Shown: positions 43,740 through 56,809 of the stretch, piece after piece
How the letters are laid out: each line of letters begins with the position of its first letter
Numbering within the stretch: the first letter of the stretch is position 1
NCBI GenBank assembly: GCA_026120185.1
Contig: JANUWF010001190.1
Location: 992,001 to 1,056,000 of the forward strand
Direction of reading: 5' to 3'
Length of the DNA stretch: 64,000 nucleotides
From: Voacanga thouarsii
Taxonomy: Eukaryota; Streptophyta; Magnoliopsida; Gentianales; Apocynaceae
Notes under the pieces: model-generated
Databases searched by the model: none
Told to the model about the DNA's origin: nothing
Seen by the model: the letters and a program-made list of their open reading frames with translations, nothing else
Translations under genes and position numbers: made by a program

Positions 43740-46700
43740 GCGATTGGGAAGAATCAGGCATTGTCCTCATAGGCCAGCCATGACCCAACCTAATGATTAT
43801 TAAATTAAAGCAAAGTAAAAAAAAATGGAATTTTTTATATACTTTAAGTAGTAAAAATATGTTTATGATGGGACAAATGTAAAGCAAAAGTGAGATGCTT
43901 ATTAACTTTTGAAAATTAACCTTTTATTTGGTTATCTAGAAGGTGTAGCTTAAAAATGACAAATAATTATAATAAAAATAAAATACTTTATATTCTTGAA
44001 GAGAATTTCATCATACTTTATATTTTTAAATAGAGAGAGATTAGTTGTGGGACCATGTGACAATGAATTATATTGCTTGAGATGGTGTAAGTGGATAAGG
44101 ATTTGTTTAATTTGAATTTTGTAAAAAAAAATATTAAATATGTGAGATTAAGTGGAATCTAATTAGGGAGAGTATAATGTATTGTGAGTAAATCACAATA
44201 TAAAATAATAATATATTTAAATTAAAGTGAAATTTTAATTTGGAATGAGAATTGGAAATTGCTATCCAAATATAGTCTAAATAATTATTAATAAAACTCT
44301 TTAAAAAAACACATTTATTTTTAGAAAAATAAAAGTTCATTTTCGAATAATTGAAACTTAAAGTATGAATATTCAACTTTGTATTAAGAAAAATACTAAT
44401 AATAAAATTAGAATTTCATGTAAAGCTACCCACGATGCACAATTGGTGGATTCAACCCTTTGGCATCTTTGATTTCGGTAGGACTCTATAATATTATTTT
44501 GATTAAAAGTAATTATGAATGCAATCCAGGAAAGGAAAGCACTACCATCAAAGCTTCATTGCATTTATAATACTATATAATATTTCATTTTGTAATATTC
44601 AATCCCACGTTTTTCACTACTTTGCGCTTTTTTTCTTTTTTTCTTTTTTGCGTCAAAAATAAAAAGGAAAAGAAAAGCAGTTTTTTCGAATTCTGCCGAT
44701 AGAGATAAGGCTATTAAAGTAAATATATTTCTGTTATTATTTTGTTTCCAAGATAGTTAGAAAAGAAAATTTCACACTGAAGTATCGGATTTGAACTTTT
44801 CTTCTATAGGTCTGAAAAAAATTCGCAACCGATATCCTTTTGGATGCATATTGGGTGAAACCTATTTCGTGGCTCTAGTCGATAAAGAATTATGAGAATA
44901 TAAACTAATATAAGTAAGTCTTGACTGACTGAGTTAACCAAGGAGACCAATACCACTATCCTTTTGGATGCATATGGGTGAAATCTACTTTGTGGACCTA
45001 GCCGATAAAGAATTACGAGAATGTAAATCAGTTTAGGCAAGTCCTGACTAACCGATTCAATCGGAAAGACCAATAGGTATCCTATGGGATTCGAACATTT
45101 CTTGAGACATGATTTTATGCGCATTTTCAAACAGCGGCGGTGAATCCTCTTATTAATAAAAATAAATAAAAATAATCGATATTCAAACTGTAAATTTTGT
45201 TTTTTTTTTTTGTATGTTGTCATCCATGAAATTAAAAATCAGTTTTTGTTAATTTTAACTATTTTTAATTAAATTTTTAATGAGTTAATTGGCTGTCAAA
45301 ATCAAATTGAATAAGAAAATTAGGAAGTCAATATTTTATTTAATTTTGTGGGTGGGAAGGGATTCAATTCCATGATTGAGTTTTTCCTTTTGGTTTTGTC
45401 TTCCTATCACCATCCATATGATGCATTGCATTTTGTAGTTCCAAACAGGAACGAATTTTTGTGTATTGATTATTAAAATATATTTATGTCATTTTTTGAA
45501 TGATCTCGTAATAGTTTGTGATATCACGCCGCCCCTTATTATGAAAGTAAGTTTCGAATTTAATATTTATAGGTAAATATTTATTTTAATTCTTTTTTAC
45601 ATAACTATTATATAAGAATCGTGTATGTAGTAAAACTATTGAGTAAATATTTTAACAAACACAAGATATTTAAAAAAGATTGAATTTAAAAATTTCGAGA
45701 TATATGACGCAGTAACAAAGAACAAATTTATAGATGATAGTATCCGTTCTCTTATATAATCATGAGTTTGATTCTTAACTCTATGTTACACATCTTTTAT
45801 TAATATTGTTGAATTATATTCTAACAATTACAAGTATATTTAATTGGGTTTTCAACTACAAAAAACAGGAAGCCATTTACTTTTTATATGAGTTTTTTGT
45901 TCCCAATATACGCATAAAAGTGTTAGCATTTAAATGACAAAATTAATTCAAAAAATATACTATTTTTAATTTTTCAATATTTTAATTTAATCCATATTTT
46001 AATTTAAAAATATAAATTTGATAACAAGTAAATTTTGCTCATGACATAGTAAATGTATGGTATTCCTTTTTAATTAAAAAAACAAGATTTAAGGAGGATA
46101 AGATATAAATCTAATTTAATTTATGTAACGTAAAAAATAGTTTAATTAATTCTGTTCTTATTTTATTACAGTAAATAATATACATTGAAATATTAAAATA
46201 AAGACTTAGTAGTTCGAATTTTTTATCTATAAAATTTACTATAATAGTATAATTATATCATATTATAATATATTAGTATAATGTTGGTTGACCTATTCAT
46301 AATAGTAGTTCTTATTGCCAATCTCATTGTGGGGGTTTGAATTCCACTGAGAACTTAAGACTGTGCGCTAATCAATTAGTTAGAGTCGATCTCTTGTGTG
46401 CAGTGATATATAAGGTATTATAAAGAACTCAAAATTAATTGAAATATATCTCGCAATTTATAGTCTTCAGAAGTTAGAGACGGATCTTGGGGACCAAAAA
46501 TAATCGAACAAAGTTCGAATACTTGGTGTTATATATTAGTGGTTTAAAAGTGGTTGACAATTTTTAATTAACAAAATGAAGAGATTTGACTTCCATACCT
46601 TACTAAAAATGATCCTTGACATCATCTTCCACCTTATTTACCAATTTCAAGTGGAAATCAACCCTTTCAAAGACCAGAACACTGCACCATGTTTTGTACT

Positions 46701-46867
46701 TAGTGTTTATTGCGACATCAAACTCAATAACCACGTAAATTATTGTCTTCCTCACTTTATAGAACCTATCAATTTCAAAAAATAATTCTCTTTCTTTCCA
46801 TATCACGAGAAAAAATAAATAAATAAAAATTATAAATTTAATAAACACGCCAACAGTTCATATATTA
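43740..46867. other. Intergenic, AT-rich
   Basis: No gene was supported. It contains the diverged tandem duplication at 44828-45076. The remainder is AT-rich with scattered short ORFs of no recognisable content. Confidence 0.5.
44828..45076. repeat. Tandem duplication of a ~125-bp unit
   Basis: The unit ATCCTTTTGGATGCATAT...GATAAAGAATTA.GAGAAT...CAAGTC.TGACT...GACCAATA occurs twice, at 44828-44951 and 44952-45076, diverged by roughly a fifth. The 139-codon minus-strand ORF over it is repetitive only because of this duplication. Confidence 0.7.
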
Positions 46868-47088
46868 TACTTCCTCCGTCCCAAATTATACGTATATTTT
46901 CTAACTTAATCTTTGTCCTAAATTATTTGTCCCTTTAAAAAATCAAAATTTAATATTCTAAATTTATCCTTATTTATGAGTTTTGATATTCATGTCCATC
47001 TCGTTAATTCCAAAAATATCAATAATAGTAACTTAGAGAGAGAATTAAATACTCATCAATATTTTGATTAATTTTTTAGTAAGAATTT

Positions 47089-48660
47089 TGAGGGGCTAAG
47101 TGCAATTATTTAGTTAGGGGGCTTTTATTAATTTTTTATTATAAGCTCATGCATGTTTTGAACGGTTACGTTGTTTTTGAAACTATTCCAGAAGAGGAGA
47201 AGGGAGAATCTGAGAAGGGATTTGAGCCTTTGGCATCAACTCTTGGTAAGTTAGCTTTCCCTTTCTATTTAATGGTGTTTGTAATCTAGGATTGTGATAA
47301 ATTGTTCTTGAATCGAAGTTAGAGTACTAGGGTTCTAAATTGAAAAAAATTAATTGGACGATTAATTGTATTATTTGGGTTTTAATTGAAGATGAATAAG
47401 TGTTTGGAGGCTTGAGTGGAAACTTTAGGAGTTTCCAAAAAGCTGAATTTAGTAGGTAAGGAAATTGGGTTTTCCTATATTTGGTACGGGTTACTATTTT
47501 CTTTAAAATCAATGATGTCTCTTGATTTCTTTATGAAAGTGGTATTTTGATTATATGAAAATGGTATTGAGTGTAATATGTTAATTGTTATTTCCGTACC
47601 AATGGTTATGTTTATTGAAAGTTATGAATTTAAACTAAGTTTTATGCCTATATAATGATTTTCTTATTCATGTGATGTTGAATGCTTGTGGGTTTCGTTT
47701 TGGTAGGGAATTTTCCAACTTTATAAGCTATAAGGCCCTACTAAGGGGATACAATACCTAGAATAAGTTAAGGCCCTTCTTCTAATAGGATATAATAATT
47801 GGAAGACTGTTTAGTTAAGCCAAATCAAATCCCCAAGCATGAATCATCTTCGTGAATTAAGCTTTGTTTAAACATGTTTAAGTATGTAAACATGATTTTT
47901 GGTGCACAAAATGGTATTTTTCATTATTAAAGTGGGTGATAAAAACTGCGTTTTTAGTCTAAAAAGTTATAGATTGGATTTTAGGTATTCTGAAAATCGC
48001 ACTGCGCATTCCAGAATACAACCGCTGCTGGTACACTCTGTTTTGACTCCAATACCGGTTTTCCTCTATTGAAGCGATAGTTTTCTCGCTTGTTTTGATC
48101 ACTATTATTGTCACTGAATAAACCGCACAAATTTGGTATTTATGTGCCAAATATGTCTCTTTTGGTTCAGTAATAAGTAAGGTTAAGAAATTCATTATTT
48201 CTCTTTTCCTCCTTTTTTTTGGGTGATACTTCGAGATCTTCACATGATGTGACTAACCCACCAGGGAGATATTTTAAGACCCCACGAGTTTTGTTGTACC
48301 TTAAATTTCTAAACTCTTATGACCAAACGTTTTGTAAATGTATAAGTATATGTAGCCTACTCAATTCCGGGTAGGCCAGATTTTCTTACTGAGCTAGTGA
48401 GTTCACCCCTTATTTAACATTTTACTGGTTCTCAGTTAGATAAGGATGAGTTGGAATAATGGTTTGAAGAGGATCTAGAGTGATTAGTTGTTTTTCATTT
48501 TTGTTTAGTTTTATATATATTTTGTTTTGGATTTAAAAATGATGTAAGGATATTCTTTAAGTATTATTAGAATGTTATGTTTTGGTTATTTATGGTATGT
48601 AAGGGTTCGACATTTCTTTTTGGAGTGTTGCCATGTCATCCTCGGCTTTAGAGCGTGACA
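47089..48660 (+). repeat. 5' LTR of the Gypsy element
   Basis: Starts TGAGGGGCTAAGTGC and ends GAGCGTGACA, with TG...CA termini. It is 1572 bp and co-linear with the 3' LTR throughout. Confidence 0.9.
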
Positions 48661-48665
48661 TTTAG

Positions 48666-48676
48666 TGGTATCAGAG
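48666..48676 (+). other. Primer binding site (tRNA-iMet)
   Basis: TGGTATCAGAG, five bases after the 5' LTR, complementary to the 3' end of initiator tRNA-Met. Confidence 0.85.
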
Positions 48677-48865
48677 AAATAGGTTATACTTCTTAAGCTG
48701 AAACGTTAGGGCAATAAGTATGAAATTGAGTGGTAACCTATAAGTTTAAAATTTAAGGAAGAAAGTAGCATAAGTGGTATTTGAGTATTCTTTAGGGCTG
48801 TTGATCGTTTAGTAAATTATTTTCTTTTTCTTTGGTCATTTTAGCTCGCGAGTAGCATTTCGGCG

Positions 48866-50260
48866 ATGGCACGTGGTGCAAGGAGGGCTGCTCAGGAGGG
48901 TGCGGGAAACAGTGATAGGGATAAACCGGTGGCTATGCAAACTTGAGGGCAGACTAGCCGAACTATCAGGGGTCATAGTTCAGCCGCTACTGTGTCAGCA
49001 CCGCATGGGTCAAGGGGTCATTCTATTGGGGTTGAACTGCCCTCACCTCCCCCGTTTATGCCGTTAGCTGCTACAACAGTGTTACCAGTCACAATCGCGC
49101 CTAGTCTTAGTGCACCAATAGACATGCCGACTGCATTAGCTATGGTGGCTCAAGCGATGCAGAGTCAGCAGTTGCTATAGCAGGAGCAGATCAGGGTTCA
49201 ACAGGAATAGCTCAGATTGTAGGCAGAACAACAGCAGTTGCAGCAAGACCAGGAGCGTCGATTTCAGAGAAATGATTCAGGAGCTCAGTCGCTTTACGAG
49301 CGAATCAAAAGAATGGGACTTCCGACGTTCAATGGTATGGGGCGACCAGAGAGAGCGGAAGAGTGGATTGAAGAATTGGAACATCACTTTGAGACGATGG
49401 AAGTTCCAGAGAATATCAAACCGAAGGTGGCAGGTCCGTTTCTAGTTGGTGAAACACTGTAGTGGTGGAAAGGGGTGAAGCCATTTATTACCAGGGAAGC
49501 GAGCTGTTTACCTGGGAAAAGTTTAGGGAGATATTTTTGGAGCAGTACTTCCCGGACACTTTCAAGATCGAGAAGGAGAACCAATTCTTTGGGTTGGTTC
49601 AATCAGAGCAGATGAGTGTGACCGACTACGCAATCGGGTTTAACTCGTTGGGCAAGTATGTGCCTATAATTACTCGAGACCCCACTTCGAGGACTAACCG
49701 ATTTGTGCATGGATTGTTGGCTAGGATTCGTGGAAGGTTGTCTGCAATCAGGCCTAGTACTTACAAGGAGGCTTATCAATGGAGTTTGGACATCGAAGCT
49801 GAGTTTAGGAGATCATATGCAAACAGGGACAGGAAGAAACCCAGGTCAGTGTTTAGCCAGGGCAGGGGTCCAGGCCAGCGGTCAATCAGGGTCAGAGCAC
49901 CAGACCAGGATTCAATCAGGGTCAGAGGTTTAGACCGGCATCGTCGGGCCAACCTGATGTTAAGAGGAGAGCTTTTCCCAGTCAGCCTAGGCCAGCTTTT
50001 TCAGGGGTACAGACAGTGAGTGCAGCAGGGTCTACAGCTTCAAATGCCGGCACTTTATTTAAGGAATGCCCAATTTGTGGCAAGAGGCACTTGGGGGAGT
50101 GCCGATAGGCGTTTGGAAGCTGTTTCAGATGTGGCAAAATGGGTCACAAGATTAGTCAGTGTCCTGAACCAGTGGCAAATCCAACCCAAGCAACAGTTAG
50201 TGCTCAGGCGCCTAAGGCAAGGGAGCGGCGGAAGAGTAGTACTAGGGTGTTTGCTTTTAC
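48866..50260 (+). pseudogene. Gypsy gag, broken
   Basis: An ATG at 48866 starts MARGARRAAQEG. The Retrotrans_gag domain follows with GLPTFNGMGRPERAEEWI (about 49310) and FREIFLEQYFPD (about 49520). A CCHC zinc knuckle CFRCGKMGHKISQC sits at 50121-50162. Stops or frameshifts occur near 48945, 49180, 49208, 49460, 50017 and 50106. In intact elements gag packages the RNA. Confidence 0.88.
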
Positions 50261-53200
50261 CTAGGAGGAGACTGATACAGCTGATGATGTGGTGACAGGT
50301 ACACTTCTGATTAACTCTGTGCCTGCTATTATGTTAATTGATTGTGGAGCATCGCATTCGTTCATATCCCATAGGTTTGCTAAGGCCTTAAAGTCAGGTC
50401 CTACCTACCTAATTGACTCCTATAAAATAGCAGTGCCCAATGGAAAAGTTTTTATGTCTAACTTGGTACATAAGGGATGTTGGGTAGCAATTAGTGATAA
50501 GGAGTTTGATGCAAACCTAATCCAGATTAATATGGTTGATTTTGATGTGATTTTGGGTATGGAGTGGTTGGCTAATAATCATGCGTTAGTGGATTGCCGA
50601 GAAAAGATAGTGCAATTTGCCTTACCAGGTAGAGTTGTCTTCCATTTCCAGAGTGAGGGTAGAGTAGTGGGCAAGAGGTCTATGCCAGTGATTTTCGCGG
50701 TTAGAGCTCGCAAGAATCTGCGCCAAGGATGCGAGGCTTACTTAACTAGCGTGGTGGAGGTAAAGAAGCAAGAACCGCGAATAAAGGATATACCAATAGT
50801 GAATGAGTTCCAGGATGTGTGTTTCAGAAGATCTGCTAGGCGTACCACCTGAGAGAGAGGTTAACTTCGAAATCAACTTAATTCCAGGAGCGAAACTAAT
50901 TTCGAAAGCGTCATATCTCATGGCACCAGTTGAGCTATGGGAATTGAATGTTCAACTTCAGGAATTGTTAGATAAGAAGTTCATACGTCCTAATATGTCC
51001 GTGAAGAAGAAGGACAGAAGTATGAGGATGTGCATCAACTATAGGGAGTTGAACAAGATCACGGTGAAAAATAAATACACACTTCCCAGGATTGACGACC
51101 TATTTAACCAAGTAAAGGGAGCGAATGTATTCTCTAAAATCGATCTACGTGTCAGGTATTATCAGTTGCGGATCAAACTTAAAGACATACCAAAAAACGC
51201 CTTCCGAACTCGGTATAGGCATTATGAGTTTCTAGTTATGCCATTTGGATTAACTAACGTACCAGCAGCTTTCATGGAGTTGATGAATTGGGTCTTCAAG
51301 GATGAGCTAGACAGGTTTGTAGTGGTGTTCATAGATGATATCCTAGTATATTTTCCGTCTGAGGAAGTGCATCGGGATCATCTAAAAGTGGTATTACAGA
51401 GACTTAGAGAGCGGAAGTTGTATGCTAAATTTAGTAAGTGTGAGTTCTGGCTGGGGAGTATGTCTTTTCTGGGGCATGTGATTTTTGAGGAAGGGGTCTC
51501 CGTTGATCTTAAGAAGATTGAAGCAATAGTTGATTGGCCCAAGCCAACCAATGCAACGGAAGTTAGAAGCTTATTAGGGTTGGCTAGATACTACCGGAAG
51601 TTCGTGGAGGATTTCGCTAAGATCGCTACTCCATTGACTCAGTTGACCCAGAAGAAAGTTCTGTTCAAGTGGAGTGAAGCTTGTGAGAGGAGTTTCCATG
51701 AGTCGAAAAGGTTACTGACGTCGGCACCTATATTAGCACTACCGTCTGAGGCAGGGGGATTTTCTATCTACAGTGATGCTTTAAAGAATGGATTGGGCTA
51801 TGTGTTGATGCAGAATGGTAAGGTGATTGCCTATACTTCTCGGTAGTTGAAACCCTACGAACAAAATTACCCGACTCACGATTTGGAGTTAGCAGCTGTA
51901 GTGTTCGCGCTAAAGATTTGGAGACACTATTTGTGTGGAGAATCGTGTGAAGTTTTCACCGATCATCAAAGTTTAAAGTATTTATTTACACAAAAGGAGC
52001 TTAACATGAGGCAGAGGCGGTGGCTAGAGTTGCTTAAGGATTACAATTTGAAGATCAGTTACCACCCTGAGAAAGCTAATCGGGTAGCAGATGCTCTTAG
52101 TAGGAAAAGGTCTAGTACTTTAGCAGCTCTACTTACAGATCAGGATCGACTCATCGCGGAGTTTGAAATGTTGAAATTAGAAGTAGTGCAACCAATTTTG
52201 GGATATTTGGTTGCTATGGTGGTACAATCATCTTTGGTGGAAAGAATCAAGGAGGCTTAGTCGGGGGATGTGGAATTGGAAAAGAAAAAAGCAGTGGCTC
52301 TTAGAGGAAATCAGTTGGACTTTCAGATTCATGCGGATGGTAGTCTTTGTTTCAGGGGCAGATTATGTGTTCTTGATGAGGAGGCATTAAGGGCCGAGGT
52401 ACTTAAGGAAGCGCACAACTCGAGGTTCTCAATTCACCCGGGAGGAACCAAAATGTATCGGGATTTCAAGAAGTATTATTGGTGGAGTAGTATGAAGCGG
52501 AGTATAGCATAATATGTATCTAAGAGTTTGGTATGTCAGCAAGTTAAGGCAGAACACCAAAGACCTGCTGGATTACTTAAGCCTTTGGAAATTCCGATAT
52601 GGAAGTAGGAGCATATCACGATGGATTTCATCATTGGGTTACCTAAGACCAAGATGGAAAAAGACACTATTTGGGTGGTGGTATATCGTCTAATTAAGTC
52701 AGCGCATTTCATGCCTATGAAGGTAACAACTTCTATAGAAGAGTTGGTCAAAATGTACATGGATGAAATTGTCAGGTTGCACGGGGTGCCAGTGAGTATA
52801 GTGTCAGATAGAGATACCAGGTTTGTGTCCCGGTTTAGGAAGAGTTTCAACAAGGCCATGGGAACTACTGTCGCACTCAGTACGGCGTTTCATCCTCAAA
52901 CTGACGGTCAGACAGAGAGGACAATTCAGACATTAGAGGATATGTTGCGAGCTTGTGTGTTGGACTTCAAGGGAAGTTGGAGTGACAATTTGGCATTGGT
53001 AGAGTTTTCCTACAATAACAGTTATCAAGCTAACATTGGAATGGCACTGTATGAAACTCTTTATAGACGGAAGTGTAGGTCTCCAATCTGTTGGGATGAC
53101 GTAGGGAAAAGAAGTATAACCGGACCAGAGTTGGTATAGATTGCTTCGGATAGAGCATTGGTTATTCGGAAAGATTGAAAGCTGTCCAAAACCGTCAAAA

Positions 53201-53574
53201 GAGTTGGGCTGACAACAAACAAAGGCCATTAAAGTTTCAGTGTGGTGAGAAAGTATAATTGAAGGTATCCCCTACGAAGGGTGTAATGAGATTTGGTAAG
53301 AGTGAGAAGTTGAGTCCAAGATATGTAGGGCCGTATGAAATCCTTGAGAGAGTAGGAGATTTGGCTTACACGTTAGCTTTGCCGCTAGGATTATCCATAA
53401 TACATGACGTTTTTCATGTATCCCAACTTCGACGGTATGTTTCAGGCCCAAATCATATTTTAGAAATGTTGCCTTTGCGAGTACGTGAAGACTTGACTTA
53501 TGAGGAGGTACCAGTAAGGATCGTAGATAGGAAACTGCAAGCTCTAAGACGGAGGACGATACTTTATGTTAAGG

Positions 53575-56558
53575 TGTTGGAATATATGCCCTCTTATACT
53601 AGGTTTTCGATGTAGATATCGAATATTTTAATAAAAGTATTTATTTTTGAAAAACGTTTGTGAATTTATTATCTTTATTTGTGCATAATTTCGTTTGAAA
53701 AAGACTCATTGTGTTTAAATAAGTGATCCATAAGAATGGAGGTCTTTCACAGTAAGGTATGGATAACGGATTACTTAACACATAAACATCTGTTCTTAAC
53801 CGATTGATGAGATTCTCATCATGTTTAGGTTATTATGTTACGAATTCTAAATGGAGAATGGCTTACCTTTAGCCAGTGAGTAGTCCACTCACTTCATGAC
53901 ATAAGCGTATTTCGAATACGTAGAACATGACCTGTAGTAGTGGTTTCTAAAAGTATTATATGGTAGAAACTTAGACTATTACCGCTACAGCGTAGACTAG
54001 TACTCTATGACTTGAGTATGAGTTGGTGGTCTGACGAAGTTGGAAGCATATACTTTGATATGCTATAATTGAGGTTCTATCGTAGGGCCAATATAGTTGC
54101 ATGTTTGGTATGTGTGACTAGTTAGTTAAGAGAGACTTGTACAAGATAGTTTCTACAGTATATCACCCCTTGTGGTTGTCTGAATGATCTAAATATCCAA
54201 GGCTCTAAGAAACATGACTTGGATGTTTGCTTTAGGGTAGCTCCCTTGGAAAGCGAAAACACTCCAGGTAGTCGTGGATCATTGGATTAGAAGTCTAAGG
54301 ATGGTAGATATCTTTTAAAGGGGTGTTAGTACATTTCTTTCTCTCTAAATGTACGGCGATGTGTAGAGGGGTATTTTAGTCATTTCACCTGTAGGTCGAA
54401 GACTTTGCTATAGTGTGAGTTGGTGGTCTGACGAAACTGGAAACATATACTTTAATATGCTATAGTTGAGGTTCTATCATAGAGCCAATATACTTGCATG
54501 TTGGGTATGCGTGATTAGTTAGTTAAGACAGATTTGTACAAGATAGTTTCTACACTATATCGCCCCTTGTGGTTGTCTGAATAATCTAAATATTCAGGGC
54601 CCTAAGAAACATTACTTGGATGTTTGCTTTATGGTAGCTCCCTTAGAAAGCGAAAACACTCCAAGTAGTCGTGGATCATTGGACTAGAAGCCTAAGGATG
54701 GTAGATATCTTTTAAAGGGGTGTTAGTACATTTCTTTCTCTTTAAATGTACGGCGATGTGTAGAGGGGTATTTTAGTCATTTCACTTGTAGGTCGAAGAC
54801 TTTGCTATAGTGTGAGTTGGTGGTCTGGCAAAGCTGGAAGCATATACTTTGATATGCTATAGTTGAGGTTCTATCATAGAGCCAATATACTTGCATGTTG
54901 TGTATGCGTGATTAGTTAGTTAAGATAAATTTGTACAAGATAGTTTCTACACTATATCGCCCCTTATGGTTGTCTGAATGATCTAAATATCCAGGACCCT
55001 AAGAAACATGACTTGAATGTTTGCTTTAGGGTAGCTCAATTGGAAAGCAGAAACACCTGTACATTTCTTCTTTGAGTATGAGTTGGTGGTCTGACGAAGT
55101 TGGAAGCATATACTTTGATATGTTATAGTTGAGGTTCTATCGTAGGGCCAATATACTTGCATGTTGGGTATGTGTGACTAGTTAGTTAAGACAGACTTGT
55201 ACAAGATAGTTTCTATACTATATCGCCCCTTGTGGTTGTCTGAATGATCTAAATATCCAGGACCTTGAGAAACATGATTTAGATGTTTGTTTTAGGGTAG
55301 CTCCCTTGGAAAGCGAAAACACTCCAGGTAGTCGTAGATCATTAGACTAGAAGCCTAAGGATGGTAGATGTCTTTTAAAGGGGTGTTAGTACATTTCTTT
55401 CTCTCTAAATGTACGGTAATGTGTAGAGGGGTATTTTAGTCATTTCACCTGTAGGTCGAAGATTTTGCTAATGCAACATTATCCTTACAGTGATATTATG
55501 AAATACTTAAAATGCAAAATACATCTATTTATATAGTAAGGGTATTTTGGTCATTTTAGTAGCCAATGCGATGTGTCTTTTTGGTCCTCGGAATAGCCCG
55601 TAAGTCCTAATTATTTTTGGATTGAGAAATTGATCTCAGTTGAGAATGTTATATTTTATTCAGGAAGTCTAATTTATTAGATTGGAAAATTTTATTAGAT
55701 TGGAATAAAATAAATTGAGAGAAATTTATTATTTGGTTTAATTGGTTAATTAATTATTTAGGACTGAGATCCAGTTTAAATAATTAGAAAATTAATTGGG
55801 ACTTAAATTAAAGAAAAATAATTAATATTTAATTATTTATTAAGTTATTTATTTTATTAATCCCAAGAAATAAATAATTAAAGTTTAATTATTTTTTGAT
55901 TCATTTAGGCACATTAATTATTTATTGGGTTATTTATTCAATCCCAATAAAAATAATTAATGGTTATTATTTTGGGCTTTTCGGGTTCAAGAAAAATAAT
56001 AAATATTTTGTTGGGCCAATAGCCTGGACCATAGGATTTTTCTAAACACAATTCAGAAGAGTTTAGGGAGAAGCTAAAATTTATTTTGTTAATAATATTC
56101 GGGTGTTTGCAATATTAAATTTCGGGAATATTATTTTTATCAAAATAATTATTTTTGGTTTCATGACTCTTGGCTTTCTGTGTAGAAAAATAAAATAAAA
56201 TAAATATAATTTCTCCCCGAGACTCTTGGCTCTCTATCTCTCGTGCCTTTTCTCTTACTGGCTTTTGGTTTTTGTTTTCTTAACATAAGAAACCAAAGGA
56301 AGCCAATCGTGAGATTTTGAAAAAATCTGAGAGGCTCTTCTCATCCCAATTTGTGTTCACCAACTAGAGGAAGCATAAACCCACAGGAAGAAGGAAGCTA
56401 TTTTTTGTGCTTCAATCAACTCTCCTACAATCTTCAAGGTTTAAGGCATCAAGAGGTATGGTTTTAATCCCTCCATATTGTTGTCATGCTCTATTATATT
56501 TTTTTCTGTCCATTTTTATTCCACCGTGCATGCTTTTTGTTTGTTTTCAAATCCTTCA
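53575..56558 (+). mobile_element. Solo LTR (Copia type) inside the Gypsy pol gene
   Basis: It begins TGTTGGAATATATGCCCT, the typical start of Angela/BARE-like Copia LTRs, and ends CTTCA. It is flanked by a perfect 5-bp target duplication TAAGG (53570-53574 and 56559-56563). Deleting the insert and one TAAGG restores the Gypsy pol frame across the junction. No primer site, coding region or second LTR was seen inside, so it is a solo LTR of 2984 bp. It contains the 397-bp tandem repeats. Confidence 0.85.
54020..55470 (+). repeat. 397-bp tandem repeat array, 3.7 copies
   Basis: Units start GAGTTGGTGGTCTG at 54020, 54417, 54814 and 55080. Units 1 and 2 are 397 bp, unit 3 is cut to 266 bp by a deletion, and unit 4 runs about 391 bp. 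Each contains TTGTACAAGATAGTTTCTA and AGAGGGGTATTTTAGTCATT. The array lies inside the solo LTR. Confidence 0.92.
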
Positions 56559-56809
56559 TAAGGTGCAATGGTTAAATCACTCAAAGCGAGAAGCGATTTG
56601 GGAGTTAGAGGAAGATGCACGCCAAAAGTATCCGTTCCTATTTGAGAACCAAAGTGTGTAAGTTTCGGAGACGAAACTTTTTGTAAGGAATGTGGAATGT
56701 GAGCCCACCGACTTCTCTTCTTTCATAGGTTTATTGGGCTGTGGTTTTTTTTTTATTTTAATTAGTACGGTAGGATCCATAAGGCTAAAACAGTTAAATA
56801 TTATAAGTT

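Larger units (their letters stand above)
50289..56661 (+). pseudogene. Gypsy pol (protease, RT, RNase H, integrase, chromodomain-like tail), broken and interrupted
   Basis: Protease (50289-50850) has LIDCGASHSFIS, where the catalytic DTG is changed to DCG. A 2-bp insertion near 50822 shifts frame. RT (to 51650) has VVFIDDIL with its YxDD-like core, but lacks about nine residues after IRPNMS. RNase H follows ([34 protein letters not shown]), with a TAG at 51844. Integrase has the H..H part (HNSRFSIHPGG), but the zinc motif reads KSLVCQQ where family members have KCLVCQQ. The DDE residues are present (TMDFIIGLP, SDRD, QTDGQTERT). The tail LRRRTILYVKV (to 53574) resumes at 56564 as QWLNHSKREAIWELEED and stops after FENQSV at 56661. 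At least six in-frame stops make it non-functional. Confidence 0.92.

Noticed and set aside
44804..45223. 139-codon minus-strand ORF with internally repeated sequence
   Set aside because: The repetition comes from the DNA-level tandem duplication; composition is not protein-like.
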